This document shows, in pieces, positions 23,741-35,485 of a stretch of DNA of 64,000 nucleotides (its first letter is position 1; every line of letters starts with the position of its first letter). Both the position numbers and the translations under genes were made by a program. Where the stretch lies: positions 538,703,467 to 538,767,466 of the forward strand of contig OX422213.1 of NCBI GenBank assembly GCA_949130495.1. The letters are read 5' to 3'. Source of the stretch: Sambucus nigra (Eukaryota > Streptophyta > Magnoliopsida > Dipsacales > Adoxaceae). Under the pieces are notes generated by a model. It made no database searches and was not told the origin of the DNA. It saw only the letters and a list, made by a program, of their open reading frames with translations.

Positions 23741-23902
23741 TTTTTTAAAGTTTTTGGCTAATACAATTTGACTAATCACGTCGTCAAATTGGTATCAGAC
23801 CGGGTTATGGTAATTTATCGCGTCATCCTGATTTCTGCACGCACTTTTGTGTCAAAGTCTTTTGCACTAAGTTATTGTGTTTGATCCTGTTTTTCTTAAA
23901 AA

Positions 23903-24988
23903 ATGGCTTTTGGTGGTTTTGTTGATTTTTTATGTCAACTTTTTGAAAAGTCGAATTGGAAAATTCACACGAACCTTTGTTTTAAATCTTCCATTGAAAA
24001 TGATTCTGAGAGGTGTTCGGGATGTGAGAGACTTGTTCACATGACAGATGTGTGTTCCATAAATTTAAGGAAGCAATTGAAAAAATTGACGTTTCATATT
24101 TCTACCCTTAATGACAGTGATTAGGAAGAAGAAGTTTTTTTTGCTTCTAGGCGAGAGCTTCACACCCGTGTGATTAGTGATGATAGTGAGGGTGATGGGA
24201 GTGAGGATGAGCGTGACTTGCAAATGGATTTAAATGAACATTATCCTGAAGCTTTGAAAATAAAGAAAGAAAATTTGAAATTGAAAGCTCAATTGCAAAA
24301 GAGTGCCTTGAAAAATGATAATGATGGTTTGGTTGAAGAACTTAGGGCACGAGAGAAAATTTTGAGATAGAATATTGGATATGTCGAGGGTGAGAGAGAT
24401 GATATTTTAGGGTTGATGGAGACTATGAAAAAGAAACTTTTAGAGTTTGAGGATTCTAGATGCTTACTCGAGTCAAGGATAGGTGAGCTTAAGAAGAGTT
24501 TGAAAGAATTAAGCAAGGTGAAATTTGATTTTGAGCCTCGATCCAAAAAGTTATATAAAATTTTAGGGACTATCCTAATTAAGGATGATAAGGGTGGTAT
24601 AGGCTTCGATGAGAGTGTCGCATCCATTCCCAAAGCCAACCCCACATGTGTGAGAGAGACTTTTTGGATTTTTAAGAGAGATGCACCTAGAGTTTTTAAG
24701 AGAGATACACCGAGAGTTGTCAAGCGAGAGATACCTAGGAACATCGTGCTAGAGGCACCTAGGAATTTGAGGATAGTGCCACCTAGTAATTTGAGGAGAG
24801 TACCACCTTTAGGTAACGTTCACCGCCCGATTTACACTTGCACACATTGCGGTAAGAAGGGTCATCTTAGGAGTTTATGTTATAAACTTCAAAACACTCC
24901 CAGGAAGTTTAAAGAGAGAGTCATACCGGTTCCTAAAACCCCCACACCTCGTTACACATCAATCTGGGTTAGGAAATTTGATTTATAA
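23903..24988 (+). pseudogene. Family A2 gag (copia type, no N-terminal UBN2 domain)
   Basis: ATG at 23903. One continuous frame of about 361 codons is broken only by TAG at 24122-24124 and 24368-24370. Order: short unique N-terminus; first CCHC knuckle CSGCERLVHMTDVC (residues about 38-51); acidic stretch SDDSEGDGSEDE; a Lys/Glu/Leu-rich coiled coil (about 110-210); a block of six 8-residue repeats (257-304); second knuckle CTHCGKKGHLRSLC; and the end IWVRKFDL. Compared with family C gag it lacks the UBN2-type capsid domain. Gag would package element RNA. No pol follows. Confidence 0.8.
24671..24814 (+). repeat. Six in-frame 24-bp repeats inside A2 gag
   Basis: 144 bp = 6 x 24 bp encoding FKRDAPRV, FKRDTPRV, VKREIPRN, IVLEAPRN, LRIVPPSN, LRRVPPLG. 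It is basic and proline-rich and precedes the second zinc knuckle. The first units are most alike, and similarity decays toward the end. Family C gag lacks it. Confidence 0.85.
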
Positions 24989-26835
24989 GCATATGGTCTA
25001 ATTGTTCACACTCCCGTTTGCTTGCACGTGATTCACCCCATGTGAGATTGTTTGGTTGATTGTGTTTATTATTTGTCATAAGATAGTTGTGCTCCATGAT
25101 ATACTCTTACTAGTTTTATGACTCAATGTGATGTAGTTCTCATTGTTTTATGAGTTTTAGCTACTATTTTAGCTGTGTTTTGGATCTATTTTCCCTTTCC
25201 AAGAACTGTTTTCTCAAAATTTCCCTCTGTTAAAAAAATTCATTAATTTATGGGATTATTGTGTTCTCGTTCGAGCGAGATCACATGTCACACAAAGTTA
25301 TCATTCTAACGACATGCATCTTCGTTCGAGCGACATTGATTCTTGTTTGAATGACCTTTGTGGTTTTTTGGATTTATCTAATTTGCAATCCTATGGTTTA
25401 TATTGATATAATTTTTGGTACTGCTGGGTGGTTTCTCAACCGTTTTTGAAAAACTCAAAAAGATTTTATTTTGATAAAATTTTTGAAAAATCCAAAAAGA
25501 GTTTTGTATTTTATTTGCACCTTATGTGAATGCACACTTAGGATGACCAAGTCACAATTTCATTCCATTTATCCATGTGATTATTTGATAGTGTTTTGAG
25601 ATAATATATTGTGTCATTCATGTGCTTCACAAACTTTGGAGTCTTTGAGATGATATAGTATTGCTACCTTTATGAATGACTCTATTTGTCTTTTATTGCA
25701 CACATGCACATATTTTTTTGACTTTTGTCTTGTCTATCAAATATTTGTTGAGTGTTTCGATCTCAATTATGTTTATTCAACGAATCAAATGCGATAAAAC
25801 TTGACAAAAAGAAGTACATGTTATAAACCGTTTGTGAGATTGCGTGTTTTATTTTGAAAAATGGGGAAGGGCTGCGAAAGGTACTCATTTATGCTTTGCG
25901 ATTAAGACACCATTTAAATGGACCTAAAAAGTGAGGAATTGAAAATTATCCGGGGTCCAATGAGTTTTAAAAGAGTCCATCGAAAAATTAAAAGGCAATA
26001 AAAAGAAATATATGCCAAAACTAGGCTAATAGGTTTTGGTTTCATCACCTCATAAGAAAAATAAAAAGAATTATCTTTTAATGAGGGAGTTTGGATGGAA
26101 TTTTTAACGGTTTGCAGGTCCTTGAAAGTCATGAAAAAGCATTATATAGTTTTGGATGTTATTGGTGTGGAAATCACTTATACTTTGTTTTGTTGATATG
26201 ATTAAGATGATGTCATCTAAATTCAATAATTTTTCGCCTGAGGACTATTTTTTATGTTCATTCGTTAGGAGTACACTTTTGCAAGGTTCATATATGACAT
26301 GATAGAGTTGATTTTCCTATCGAATTTCTTCATACTCATTCATTCCGTATCCACGATTTGGTTGTCTTAGTGTAAATTCATAGTGTGTGATTTTTTTTGG
26401 ATATTTGGTATCAAAAATCTGAAAAATAAAAAATAGTTTGTTTATTTTGTTTAGCATGACACCCTGATTTGATTTATGTGATTTATTGTCTTCCTTGTCT
26501 ATTTCGGACAAATAAAAAGGCGGAGAACGAATTATTATTTTATAGGGAAGTTGATTATGCTTTCATGTTTATGCGTTATAACATTTCAAACTCGATACGT
26601 TACGAGGTTTTTGCTTTGTCTCATGTGTTAGGCACAATTGAAGATTTTTGGATTGCACACCCTGATGAGAAAAGCTTGGAGTTTTGAAGAATTAATTGTT
26701 GAAGAAAAGTTTGAAGACTTATCAGTTTATCGTTCCATGTTTGAGTTTATGGGAGGGTAGATTTGTATAGGTCATTTAAGTGTTTGATAATTCATATATT
26801 TTTATTTCATACCGGCATAAACATAGGGGGAGATT
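24989..26835 (+). other. Non-coding 3' region and PPT of family A2
   Basis: Parallel to 20474-22322. It has TCGTTCGAGCGA at 25267-25278, the short conserved open frame at 26469-26687, and polypurine tract AGGGGGAGA at 26825-26833. No pol motif is seen in any frame. Confidence 0.65.
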
Positions 26836-27775
26836 TGTAAGGACATTGTCCATCACAATTTAGTATGTCGTATAAACCTACAAGTTGCTACAAATTGTCA
26901 AAAAATTGAGAAGCTTACATCTACAAAAGACGAATTCGAATTACAAGAAGAGTTCAACATTAAAGCCCAATAAGGATGAATTTGGTAAAATGTGTTTAAG
27001 TTTCATTTACATTTCACATTAAAAGTGTTGGAATATTTTTTTTTAAAGTTAAAATAATTTTTGGAATTTTAATAAATGGTATTTATTTTCCAAAAACATT
27101 TTATTATAAAAGTTTTGGATAAATATCTCCTGATTCCGTGAACAGTTGTAAGATTTAAGTATTCCAAGTTATTTAAAACTTTAAAAGTTTTTAAGTGGAT
27201 TAGTGACTGTCGTTTAAACAATGTCACATCTCGTTCGAACGAGATGGAGATTCGCTCCTGTTTGCTCTGCCACGTCACCCCCTTGATTTTTATTATAAAT
27301 AAGGGTGTTATGCTTCTGAATTTCTGGTGGAGAAAAACTAGTTTTTGACAGAATACGTTTTTCTATTCTCTGACCGTATTTTACGGTTCGTAACTTTTAT
27401 TTTACAATTCACAATCCCAATTACTTTTGTATGATTTGTTTTTGTAGAACCCCAAAGCATAGTTTTACTACTATTCATACTTTGTGGAAGATCTCTACAA
27501 CCAATATCTGCGTGCTATTATGGAGTGAGTCTCTATGAATTTTATGAATGCGTGTCATTGATGATCTTCTACATGTTGATTCTTTACTGAAGACTGCGTG
27601 TTCGTTGTGGTGTTGCTGCGTGTGAACCATTGCTGATTTATAATCGATGCTTTGAATTGAAGGTTTGGCGAAGACATCATGCATTACATTTATAGGAGAT
27701 TATCAGGTTATATATAAGTCAATGGTCTTGTAAACTTGTTAAAGATCTAGAAATCAAAAGATTTTGCCTTGCGGG
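26836..27775 (+). repeat. Family A 3' LTR of copy A2, left part
   Basis: Starts TGTAAGGACA and aligns with the LTR at 22323. It contains TCGTTTAAACAA (27210-27221), a perfect TCGTTCGAACGA (27231-27242), a CACGTCA element near 27271 and TATAAAT at 27294-27300. It is interrupted after GCGGG (27771-27775) by the copia element; the remainder is at 37502-37650. Confidence 0.8.
27771..27775. other. Target-site duplication GCGGG (left)
   Basis: Identical to 37497-37501. Joining the flanks restores the family A LTR sequence. Confidence 0.95.
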
Positions 27776-28310
27776 TGAAGCCCTTATACCTTTGACTCAC
27801 TTGAGTCTATATTGTATAAGTGCTCATCTAGTTTGGAAATTGTGACAAAATTATGTCCATCCTAGAAACCAAAGAGCCTCAGAAATTGCTATGCCTATTC
27901 ATCTCTCTTTCTTGTAGTGATCAAGACTATTGCCAACACTCACACACTTAGAATTCAATTCATGCATGTCATATTGCATTATAATGTGTGTACATGTGTT
28001 GAGTGTGTTTAAATCCCTAAGCTTGATTTTTAATAATTTTTTGGGATTTTTTAAACAATTTTTAAACAATGTTTTAATAATTAAAACTTGATTTAAAAGT
28101 TTTGGGGTCAATCTCTTAATATTATCAGCCCTTGGATCATTTCTTATCAATGGTGTGCATGTTGCCTTGATGGATCCCCATGTAATTTTTTAAGCCAATC
28201 AGCGTTCGTTTAAGCACTGCCTTGTGTGAGCCATTAGATTCAAGTCAATTTAAATTGACTCGATCTCAGCCCTTGGTTTTGATCAGATATCTCAAACCTT
28301 CTCCACCCAC

Positions 28311-28319
28311 TATAAAAAG
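28311..28319 (+). promoter_or_regulatory. Putative TATA box of the copia LTR
   Basis: TATAAAAAG in CCCACTATAAAAAGGACCC, conserved in the 3' LTR at 36227-36235. Confidence 0.6.
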
Positions 28320-28372
28320 GACCCTTCCCTCAGACTTCGAAGACGTTTGCCATTTCATTTCCTTTGAGAAAT

Positions 28373-28420
28373 TGAGAGAGAAGAGAGAGAAGAGAGAAAA
28401 ACAGAGAGAGAAGAGAGAGA
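28373..28420 (+). repeat. GA-rich simple repeat in the copia LTR
   Basis: Runs of GAGAGAGAAGAGAGAGAAG, also present in the 3' LTR (about 36289-36336), so the tract belongs to the element. Confidence 0.8.
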
Positions 28421-29577
28421 GTTAGAAACCCAACTTCATTCGTCTAAATCCTCTTCAAACCTAACCCAAACACCATATCCAAAAACACTACCCTAAGTGT
28501 TCTTGAATGTTTGAGATTTTGAGTTGAGTTATTTTTGTTGCTGTAACCTTGTGTTCGTGAGATCTTGTTTCCAACTTAGACTTTTACTTAGATCTAGTTT
28601 CTGATTTCATAGAAATCTCAGATCTGAGTTATTCATGTTACATTACACCTAGTTTCATTTTATTTCTCATCTTGCGAAATATATTGTTGATTATTTTCTC
28701 TAAAACGTTTTCTTACTTTGAAATCAACAATAAATTCTTTTTGTTTCTTGTTCTTGTAAAACTAAACCTTTGACCTAGTTTGGAATCTCACTTGGAGGTT
28801 TTCAATCTCGAAAAGTTTCCCTAAATTTTGAGATTGATTAAGACCTTGTCTGTCTTCCTAGCAAGGTATCCGTGGATTCAGGGAATGATTTAAAGGTCAA
28901 ATAAGGTGAAAAGTTTTGTAAGAAGAAAGAAAAGAAAAGATCACAGCATATAGTGTAACTGTAATTTGTTAGGACTGTTTGTACTTAATAAGTGTGTACG
29001 TGTGCATGCATGTGTTAGAAAGCACCTCCACAAACACTTACACCCTACAACACGAAAAGTGTTGGTAATAAGATCTTGTGAACATAAGTCGACGTAAAGT
29101 TCTGGAATAAATAAGGAGTTGACAAACTGAGAGAACTACATCTACAATCAGAACTGCAGAGAAGTTATAAGGACACCAGAGGGTACATTACTAAACTTAT
29201 ATAGGTCTGAGTTGTTTGCATGTTAGTTGTATAGCTTGTAACGCATAAATTCGTTTTAGTGGATTTTTCATTTTACTCCGTAGAGGGAGTCGTGGATGTT
29301 TCCTCAATTGGTGAGGTTTTACCATGTAAAAAATTGTGAACAGAATCTTTCTACATTTTCTCATCTCAGTCTTGGTTGTGCTCTGTTTAAAACTTGTTTA
29401 AACTATCTTTTAAACTTGTTGCCCAAATCTTGAATAAGATCTCGTACATACTGTTTTATTAAACACATCTTGTGATTAATCCTTTTTGATTTAAGAAAAT
29501 AGTTTCTTCAAAAAGCAACTCGGAGTTACTTAAATAGTTTATTTTTAATAAACGGCTTTAGTAACGCATTTTTCAAT

Positions 29578-29589
29578 TGGTATCAGAGC
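29578..29589 (+). other. Primer-binding site of the copia element
   Basis: TGGTATCAGAGC, 2 bp after the 5' LTR end, tRNA-Met type. Confidence 0.9.
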
Positions 29590-29649
29590 TTGGTAAAACT
29601 GCTTTTAGAGAGATCATGTGTTTCTGAAATTGTTTTATGAAAATCAAAT

Positions 29650-32049
29650 ATGGACGAGTAAAATGAAAGATTTGGTAACTTGACCAGACCTCCAATCTTT
29701 GATGGAACCAATTTTTCTTACTGGAAAGTAAGGATAATTGCCTTCATTCAAGGAACATTGGGAGATAATTTCTGGGACATTGTTGAAAATGGTTATACTT
29801 TTCCTACTAAACCAGCCAACGAAGGAAGTAATGAGAGAGTTAAGAAAGCTTTAAGTGAGTTCACTCAAGAAGAGAAACAAGTTTCTCGAAATAATAACAA
29901 AGGAAAGAATGCCATATTTATGTCTATAATTGAACATGAGTTCAAAAGAATCTCATCTTGTACCACTTCTAAGGAAGCTTGTGACACCTTAGTCACTGCT
30001 CATGAAGGAGACGCTAGAGTTAAGGATGCTAAAACCCAAATGATTATCCAGCAGTATAACTCCTTAATTATGTCTGAGAATGAATCATTTGGTTGACTTC
30101 TATATGAACCTGACTGATATTGTGACCAAACTGCATGCTAATGGGATAACCTATGATAGACAAGAAATTGTATCTAAAATTCTGAGATCATTACCACAGA
30201 AGTTTGATAACAAATGATATGCTATTAAGGAAATGTGTGATATAAATCTCACTCCTGAATTACTCAGTAGTAAATTAAGAACTGTGGAAACGGAACTGGA
30301 ATTTAAGAAAAAATTAACCCAATCCCATAGGAAATAGACTAGTTCCAATCTAAGCTTCTCTTCTAAATTGATTAAGCCTGAGTTTAGTACTTCCAATGAT
30401 GAATCTGATGAGGACTGCGATATAGAGAGTTTGGACAATCAGATTGCCTTAATGACAAAACAGTTCAAGAAAATCATTAAGTTTAGAAACAAAGTGGCTA
30501 ATAAACAAGGCAAGTAAAATTATCCAACTCCCTCTAGTCACAAACCTCATGAGAAAAACAATGACAAAAATCACAAGGACTCTCATATCAGACCTAATAG
30601 AGACCTTAAGAAGACTGAATGCTATAGATGTGGTAAACTGGGACACATTGCACAAGACTGTAGAGTTAATTTGAACACTCAAAACAAACACACTAGAGCT
30701 AACATCTACAAAACATGGGATGATTCAAGTGACTCTGAAAATGAGGAACCTGAGTCATCAGATGCTTTTGATCCTTGCATGTCTTTCTTTGCCAAGATTA
30801 TTTATAATGATGACATGCCTATGTTTGTTAATGAGGATGAACCAAATAATTCTATGACTGATACTTCGAATGTGGTTATTACTGGTTTAGATGCTTTGAT
30901 TACTGAGAATGTTGCATGTTCTACCTCGGGGTGTGTGAGTCAAAGGGAATGCGATAATGACGATGCTAATGGGTGTGTGAGTTCTAAGAATGAAGCCTTA
31001 GGGGTCACTTCACACACCACACTTAGTGACTCGGACAATGAAGACCTCCCAGACATTCGCACACTTTACACTAAGACTCTCAAGAAAAGCGCTAGACTAG
31101 AAAAGACTGTTAAAGATCTTACCAAGAAATTGGAAGACCTAAGCCTGATGGCTAAACTGAATGCTGAAGAGTACACTACCCAATGTTTTACTCATGAAAG
31201 TGAAATTAAAGTTTTAGATGAAAAGCTAAAAAATTTGACGAAACAAATGAAATTATGGAGAAAAAATACAAAGGGACATTGTTAAATTTGGAACAAACCA
31301 AAGAAAAGACAGCAACTGCTTTCAAAAAATTTACAAAATTTGAAAATAATTCTAACTGTTTTGATGAATTTTTTGCTGAATCTAAAACCAATTCTGATGA
31401 TCGAACTGGTATAGGATTTTGTCCCAATTTGAAAACACAAACAAGACCTTTTGAACCTATCAAGTTTGTGTCACGAGGCAAAAGACCTATTAAAACATGC
31501 CCAGATTTTCATTCCCTAAAAACTGAGTTTGATTTAAAACATCCAAACTTCAACATTGGGGAATCAAGTTGCTCTAAGCATAAAAGTTCACCTAAGGCTA
31601 AATACGTCTGCCCTTTTATCAGAAAGAGTGAACCTACTTTCAAACCTTTACTACCCAGGAATAAAGTTCAGATTGGAAACTTTTCAAAACCTCTGTTTAG
31701 AGACTTTCCTAAGGAAACCCCCATCTTGAGCAATATTTATTGCTCCTACTGTGACATATATGGTCACTCTTTCGATGGTTGCTATACTAGGAGACTTGTC
31801 AAACCTATCTATAATCCTCGTACTTACCAGAACTTTAAGTATTCTAGGAGGAGTAAAAACAATTATATACTTCCTAGACAGCCAGATAAAAACTCTAACT
31901 ATAGAAAGAGAAAGACCAAACCTAAAAGAACATTTGATAGAAGGAATCCTAAGAACTTTCCTAAACCAAATGCTCAAGTCTTTCATAAAAATCAAAATCA
32001 TGCGCAAAACATTTTTTAGCAAAAATCTAATGCTCGCAAATTTTATCAG
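29650..32049 (+). pseudogene. Copia gag region
   Basis: The original start is ATG at 29650, but codon 4 is TAA. The same frame continues with RPPIFDGTNFSYWKVRI, the UBN2/DUF4219-type start of copia Gag. A frameshift near 30090 (after SENESFG) and further stops follow. A CCHC knuckle, CYRCGKLGHIAQDC, lies near 30622-30661. It is followed by an acidic region, a coiled coil (about 31080-31250), a frame change near 31255, and a second knuckle-like CSYCDIYGHSFDGC near 31743-31784. Basic linker sequence leads toward protease. Confidence 0.85.
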
Positions 32050-32532
32050 TTGAGAGCTAATAAGCGCAAGATGAAAACTAGAGCAATTTGGATTACAGAA
32101 GATGATCTATTACCTCAGATGAAGTGTAATATTGTTGTTACTGCTTTAAAAGCCGAACACACATCATCTGGTTGGTATTTAGACTCTGGATGTTCTAAGC
32201 ACATGACTGGAGATGAATCTAAACTTTTAAACAAAACGAGATTTGCTGGTGGAAAAGTCATTTTTGGTGATGGAATTTCATCTCAAATCATAAGCAAAGG
32301 AACTCTCCAAGAAGATGGGATTCCTATTCTTAAAGATGTTCTTCTAGTTAAAGGTCTAAAGGCCAACTTACTTAGTATTTAATAATTTTGTGACTCAGAC
32401 CATACTGTTACCTTTTCAAAGAACAATTGTAAGATTTTAAATGAAAAAGGTGAATGCATAATTACTGGATTCAGAACTCCTAACAACTGCTACACTGTCA
32501 AGAACAATTCTGAAATTTGTAATATTGCCAGA
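32050..32532 (+). pseudogene. Copia aspartic protease
   Basis: Matures Gag-Pol. WYLDSGCSKHMTG with DSG at 32182-32190 is the intact catalytic loop of copia proteases, followed by KVIFGDG and VLLVKGLKANLLSI. An in-frame TAA occurs at 32380-32382 and the same frame then continues into integrase. Confidence 0.9.
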
Positions 32533-33702
32533 ATGGATGACAACGAGATATGGCATAACAGAATGGGTCACATAAATTACGATAATCTTAGTAAATTGTC
32601 TACTCACGACATAGTAAGAGGAATTCCAAAAATTAAACCCATTCATAATATTGTTTGTGGTTCCTGTCAAGAAGGTAAAATTGTTAAGGCCCCTCATAAG
32701 AAAGTTAAAGATATTCTCACCTCTAATCCCTTAGAACTCATCCATATGGACCTAATGGGTCCTTCCCAAACTGTTAGCCTTTGTGGACACAGTTATATCT
32801 TAGTTATGGTTGATGACTTCACCAGATTTGCTTGGGTAGCCTTTTTAAAACAAAAGTCTGAAACTTTTCAAACCTTCCTAAAAATTCTTCTTAGGATTGA
32901 AAATGAAAAGGACACTCAAGTAAATAGAATCCGTAGTGATAGAGGTGGTGAATTCAAAGACACTGGCATTATAGAATACTTTGATTATTATGGTTACAAA
33001 CACGAGTTCAGTGCTCCTATGACTCCTCAACAAAATGGAATCGCCGAGAGAAAGAATAGTACCTTGCAAGAGATGGCACGTGTCATGTTACATGCCAAGA
33101 ATTTACCTGAATACTTTTGGGTAGAATCTATTCGTACTGCGTGTCACATCATTAATAGGGTCTATCTTAGAAAGAATTCCAAACAAACCCCTTATGAACT
33201 TTGGTACAATAAAAAGCCTAATCTCAAATATCTTAGAACCTTTGGCAGTACTTGTTATGTATGCAAAGATAGAAAACACTTATCTAAATTTGAGAGCCGG
33301 GGAGATAAAGCCATATTTCTAGGATACTCTCCTAATAGTAGAGCTTATCGAGTGTATAATCTTCGCACTAAAACCATGATGGAATCCATAAATGTAATTG
33401 TTAGTGAAACTACTGTAGAAAGCAAGACTGGTGAATTACCTATTGAAGAAGAGTCTTCAAATATTTTAGAAAATGACCCTTCTGAAATAGATAATTCATT
33501 ACCTATTGAGACACCTGAAGTACCTAACTGGGTTTCTAAAGATCATCCCATAAACAACATAGTTGGCAACCCTAGTGAGCCAGTGCGTACAAGATCCCAA
33601 CCTAGAAATTATGCACATTATGCATGTTTTATTTCCCTTGTGGAACCAAAGAATGTAAATGAGGCATTGAATGACTCACTAGAATTCTGCTATGCAGGAT
33701 GA
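32533..33702 (+). pseudogene. Copia integrase
   Basis: The longest open frame of the element. It shows an HHCC zinc domain (IWHNRMGH.. CGSCQEGK, residues 7-48 from 32533) and the catalytic triad D73 (HMDLMGP), D136 (RSDRGGEF) and E172 (GIAERKN) with 35-residue D-E spacing, all intact. The C-terminal part has FGSTCYV and GDKAIFLGYS, typical of copia. The frame stops at 33700-33702, where a frameshift leads into RT. Confidence 0.92.
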
Positions 33703-34830
33703 ACTTTTACAATTTTATCATTCATGATGTATGGTATCTTGTTCCACGTCCTGATCACAAAAAGGTTGTTGGTACACATTGGATTTTCAAAAATAAAACT
33801 GATGAAAATGGGATAATAATTAGAAATAAATCTAGATTAGTTGCTCAAGTATACTCCCAAATAGAAGGAATTGATTTTAACGAGACCTTTGCCCCTGTTA
33901 CTCGTTTAGAATCAGTTCGTCTGCTTTTCACTATAGCTTGTCACATGCGTTTTACATTATATCAAATGGATGTCAAATCTGCGTTCCTTAATGGAATTCT
34001 GGCTAAGGAAACCTATGTAGAACAACCTAAAGGGTTCATTGACCCTAAATATCCAAATCATGTATTTCGTCTGAAAAAGGCCTTATATGGCCTTAAACAA
34101 GCTCCTAGAGCTTCGTATGGGCGTCTTTCTAGTTTTTCTTTTGGATAAAGGTTTCAAAAGAGGTGGAAATGACCAAACTCTATTTGTCAAACATTTTGAC
34201 AAAAACATTACTATTGCTCAAGTATATGTAGATAATATTATATTTGGATCAACTTCTACTTCAAAAGTAAAATCCTTTTCTGAAATTATGAGTAAGGAAT
34301 TTCAGATGTCCCTTATGGGGGAGTTGCAGTTCTTCCTAGGTCTCCAAGTCAAACAAAATCCAGAAGGACTATTTGTTTCACAATCTAAGTACGCTTTAGA
34401 GATCGTTAAGAAATTCGGCCTCGAGAGTGCTAAAGATGCTAACACACCTATGAGTACTACGGTAAAATTGTCAAAAGATGAAAATGGAAAATCTGTAGAT
34501 CCTACTCTATATCGTAGTATGATTGGCACACTACTCTATCTTACTGCCTCGCGTCCTGATATCATGTATGCTGTGTGTGTATGTGCTCGTTATCAAAACC
34601 ACCCTAAAGAGAGCCATTTGAATTATGTTAAACGTATAATTAAATATATTAAAGGCACTCTGAATCTAGGACTTTGGTACACTAATGACACACCAAGCAC
34701 TATTATTGGGTACACTGATGCTGACTGGGCTGGATGTACTGATGATAGTAAAAGCACTTCAGGAGCATGTTATTATATTGGTAATAACTTGGTAGGATGG
34801 AGTAGTAAAAAATAAAACTGCACATCACTC
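33699..34830 (+). pseudogene. Copia reverse transcriptase
   Basis: RT blocks WIFKNKTDENG, RLVAQVYSQ, ETFAPVTRLESVRLL, YQMDVKSAFLNG and KALYGLKQAPRA are in order. A frameshift near 34120 follows the LKQAPRA block. The catalytic box is YVDN at 34225-34236 instead of YVDD (codon 34234-34236 is AAT), which would abolish activity. TASRPDIMYAV and SGACYYIG follow. A TAA at 34813-34815 separates it from RNase H in the same frame. Confidence 0.92.
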
Positions 34831-35169
34831 TTGACTGCTGAATCTGAATACATAGCCGCTAGTAGCTGTTGTGCTCAATTATTGTGGCTTAAACAAATGC
34901 TAAGTGATTATGGTATTCAAGAAAACCAATTGCATCTCTATTGTGATAATCAAAGTGCGATTAATATTTCTAAAAACCCTGTTCAACACTCGCGAACAAA
35001 GCATATAAAACTAAGACATCATTTTATACACGAATTAGTTGAATCTAAGGAATTAGAAATCAATTATCTTCCTACTGATCTACAACTCGCAGATATGTTT
35101 ACCAAACCTCTAGATTATAATAGATTCATTTCATTACGAAAATCTATTGGTATGGTTTGTGCTGATTAG
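34831..35169 (+). pseudogene. Copia RNase H
   Basis: TAESEYIA, CCAQLLWLKQ, YCDNQSAI, HSRTKHIKLRHHFI and ADMFTKPL are the standard copia RNase H motifs, ending at TAG 35167-35169. Read through the stop just upstream, it is in frame with RT. No envelope-like ORF lies between here and the PPT. Confidence 0.92.
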
Positions 35170-35473
35170 TACCTTTGCTGCTTGTCCAAGTTTTTTCCCT
35201 TTGTCCATTTGAGACAAAATGGGGGAGAAATTTGAGTCTACTAATCTCTTACATATACTAAGCAGCTTGATCTTAGTGATTCATTGCAGTTATTCCTCTT
35301 TGTATAGCCATTCTCAACTGATGTATTAGGGTATTAAATTGTAAATAGTTGAGTTATGTACTTTTTGATTTCTAGGATTTGGGTAGATAGAATTTTGATA
35401 GGACTAAGTTTTTCTTATTTTTGTTGCCCTACGAGTCCTAGTTGACTCAAAGGAGATTTTGTCTCATATTTCC

Positions 35474-35484
35474 AAAGGGGGAGA
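35474..35484 (+). other. Polypurine tract of the copia element
   Basis: AAAGGGGGAGA just before the 3' LTR; close to the AGGGGGAGA tract of family A, in line with relatedness. Confidence 0.9.
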
Positions 35485-35485
35485 T

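Larger units (their letters stand above)
27776..29575 (+). repeat. 5' LTR of the copia element (1800 bp)
   Basis: Starts TGAAGCCCTTATACC and ends GCATTTTTCA. TATAAAAAG at 28311-28319 is followed by a GA-rich run (about 28373-28420) in the presumed transcribed leader. It lacks 179 bp that the 3' LTR has at 35863-36041; that segment is bounded by TTAT on both sides, so a deletion between short repeats is likely. Confidence 0.95.

Noticed and set aside
24289..24744. 151-codon minus-strand frame
   Set aside because: It lies antisense to the coiled-coil part of A2 gag; leucine/serine-rich shadow of the coding strand.
28222..28425. Open frame ending in KREKREKQREKRE-type sequence
   Set aside because: It lies wholly inside the copia LTR and derives from the GA-rich simple repeat.
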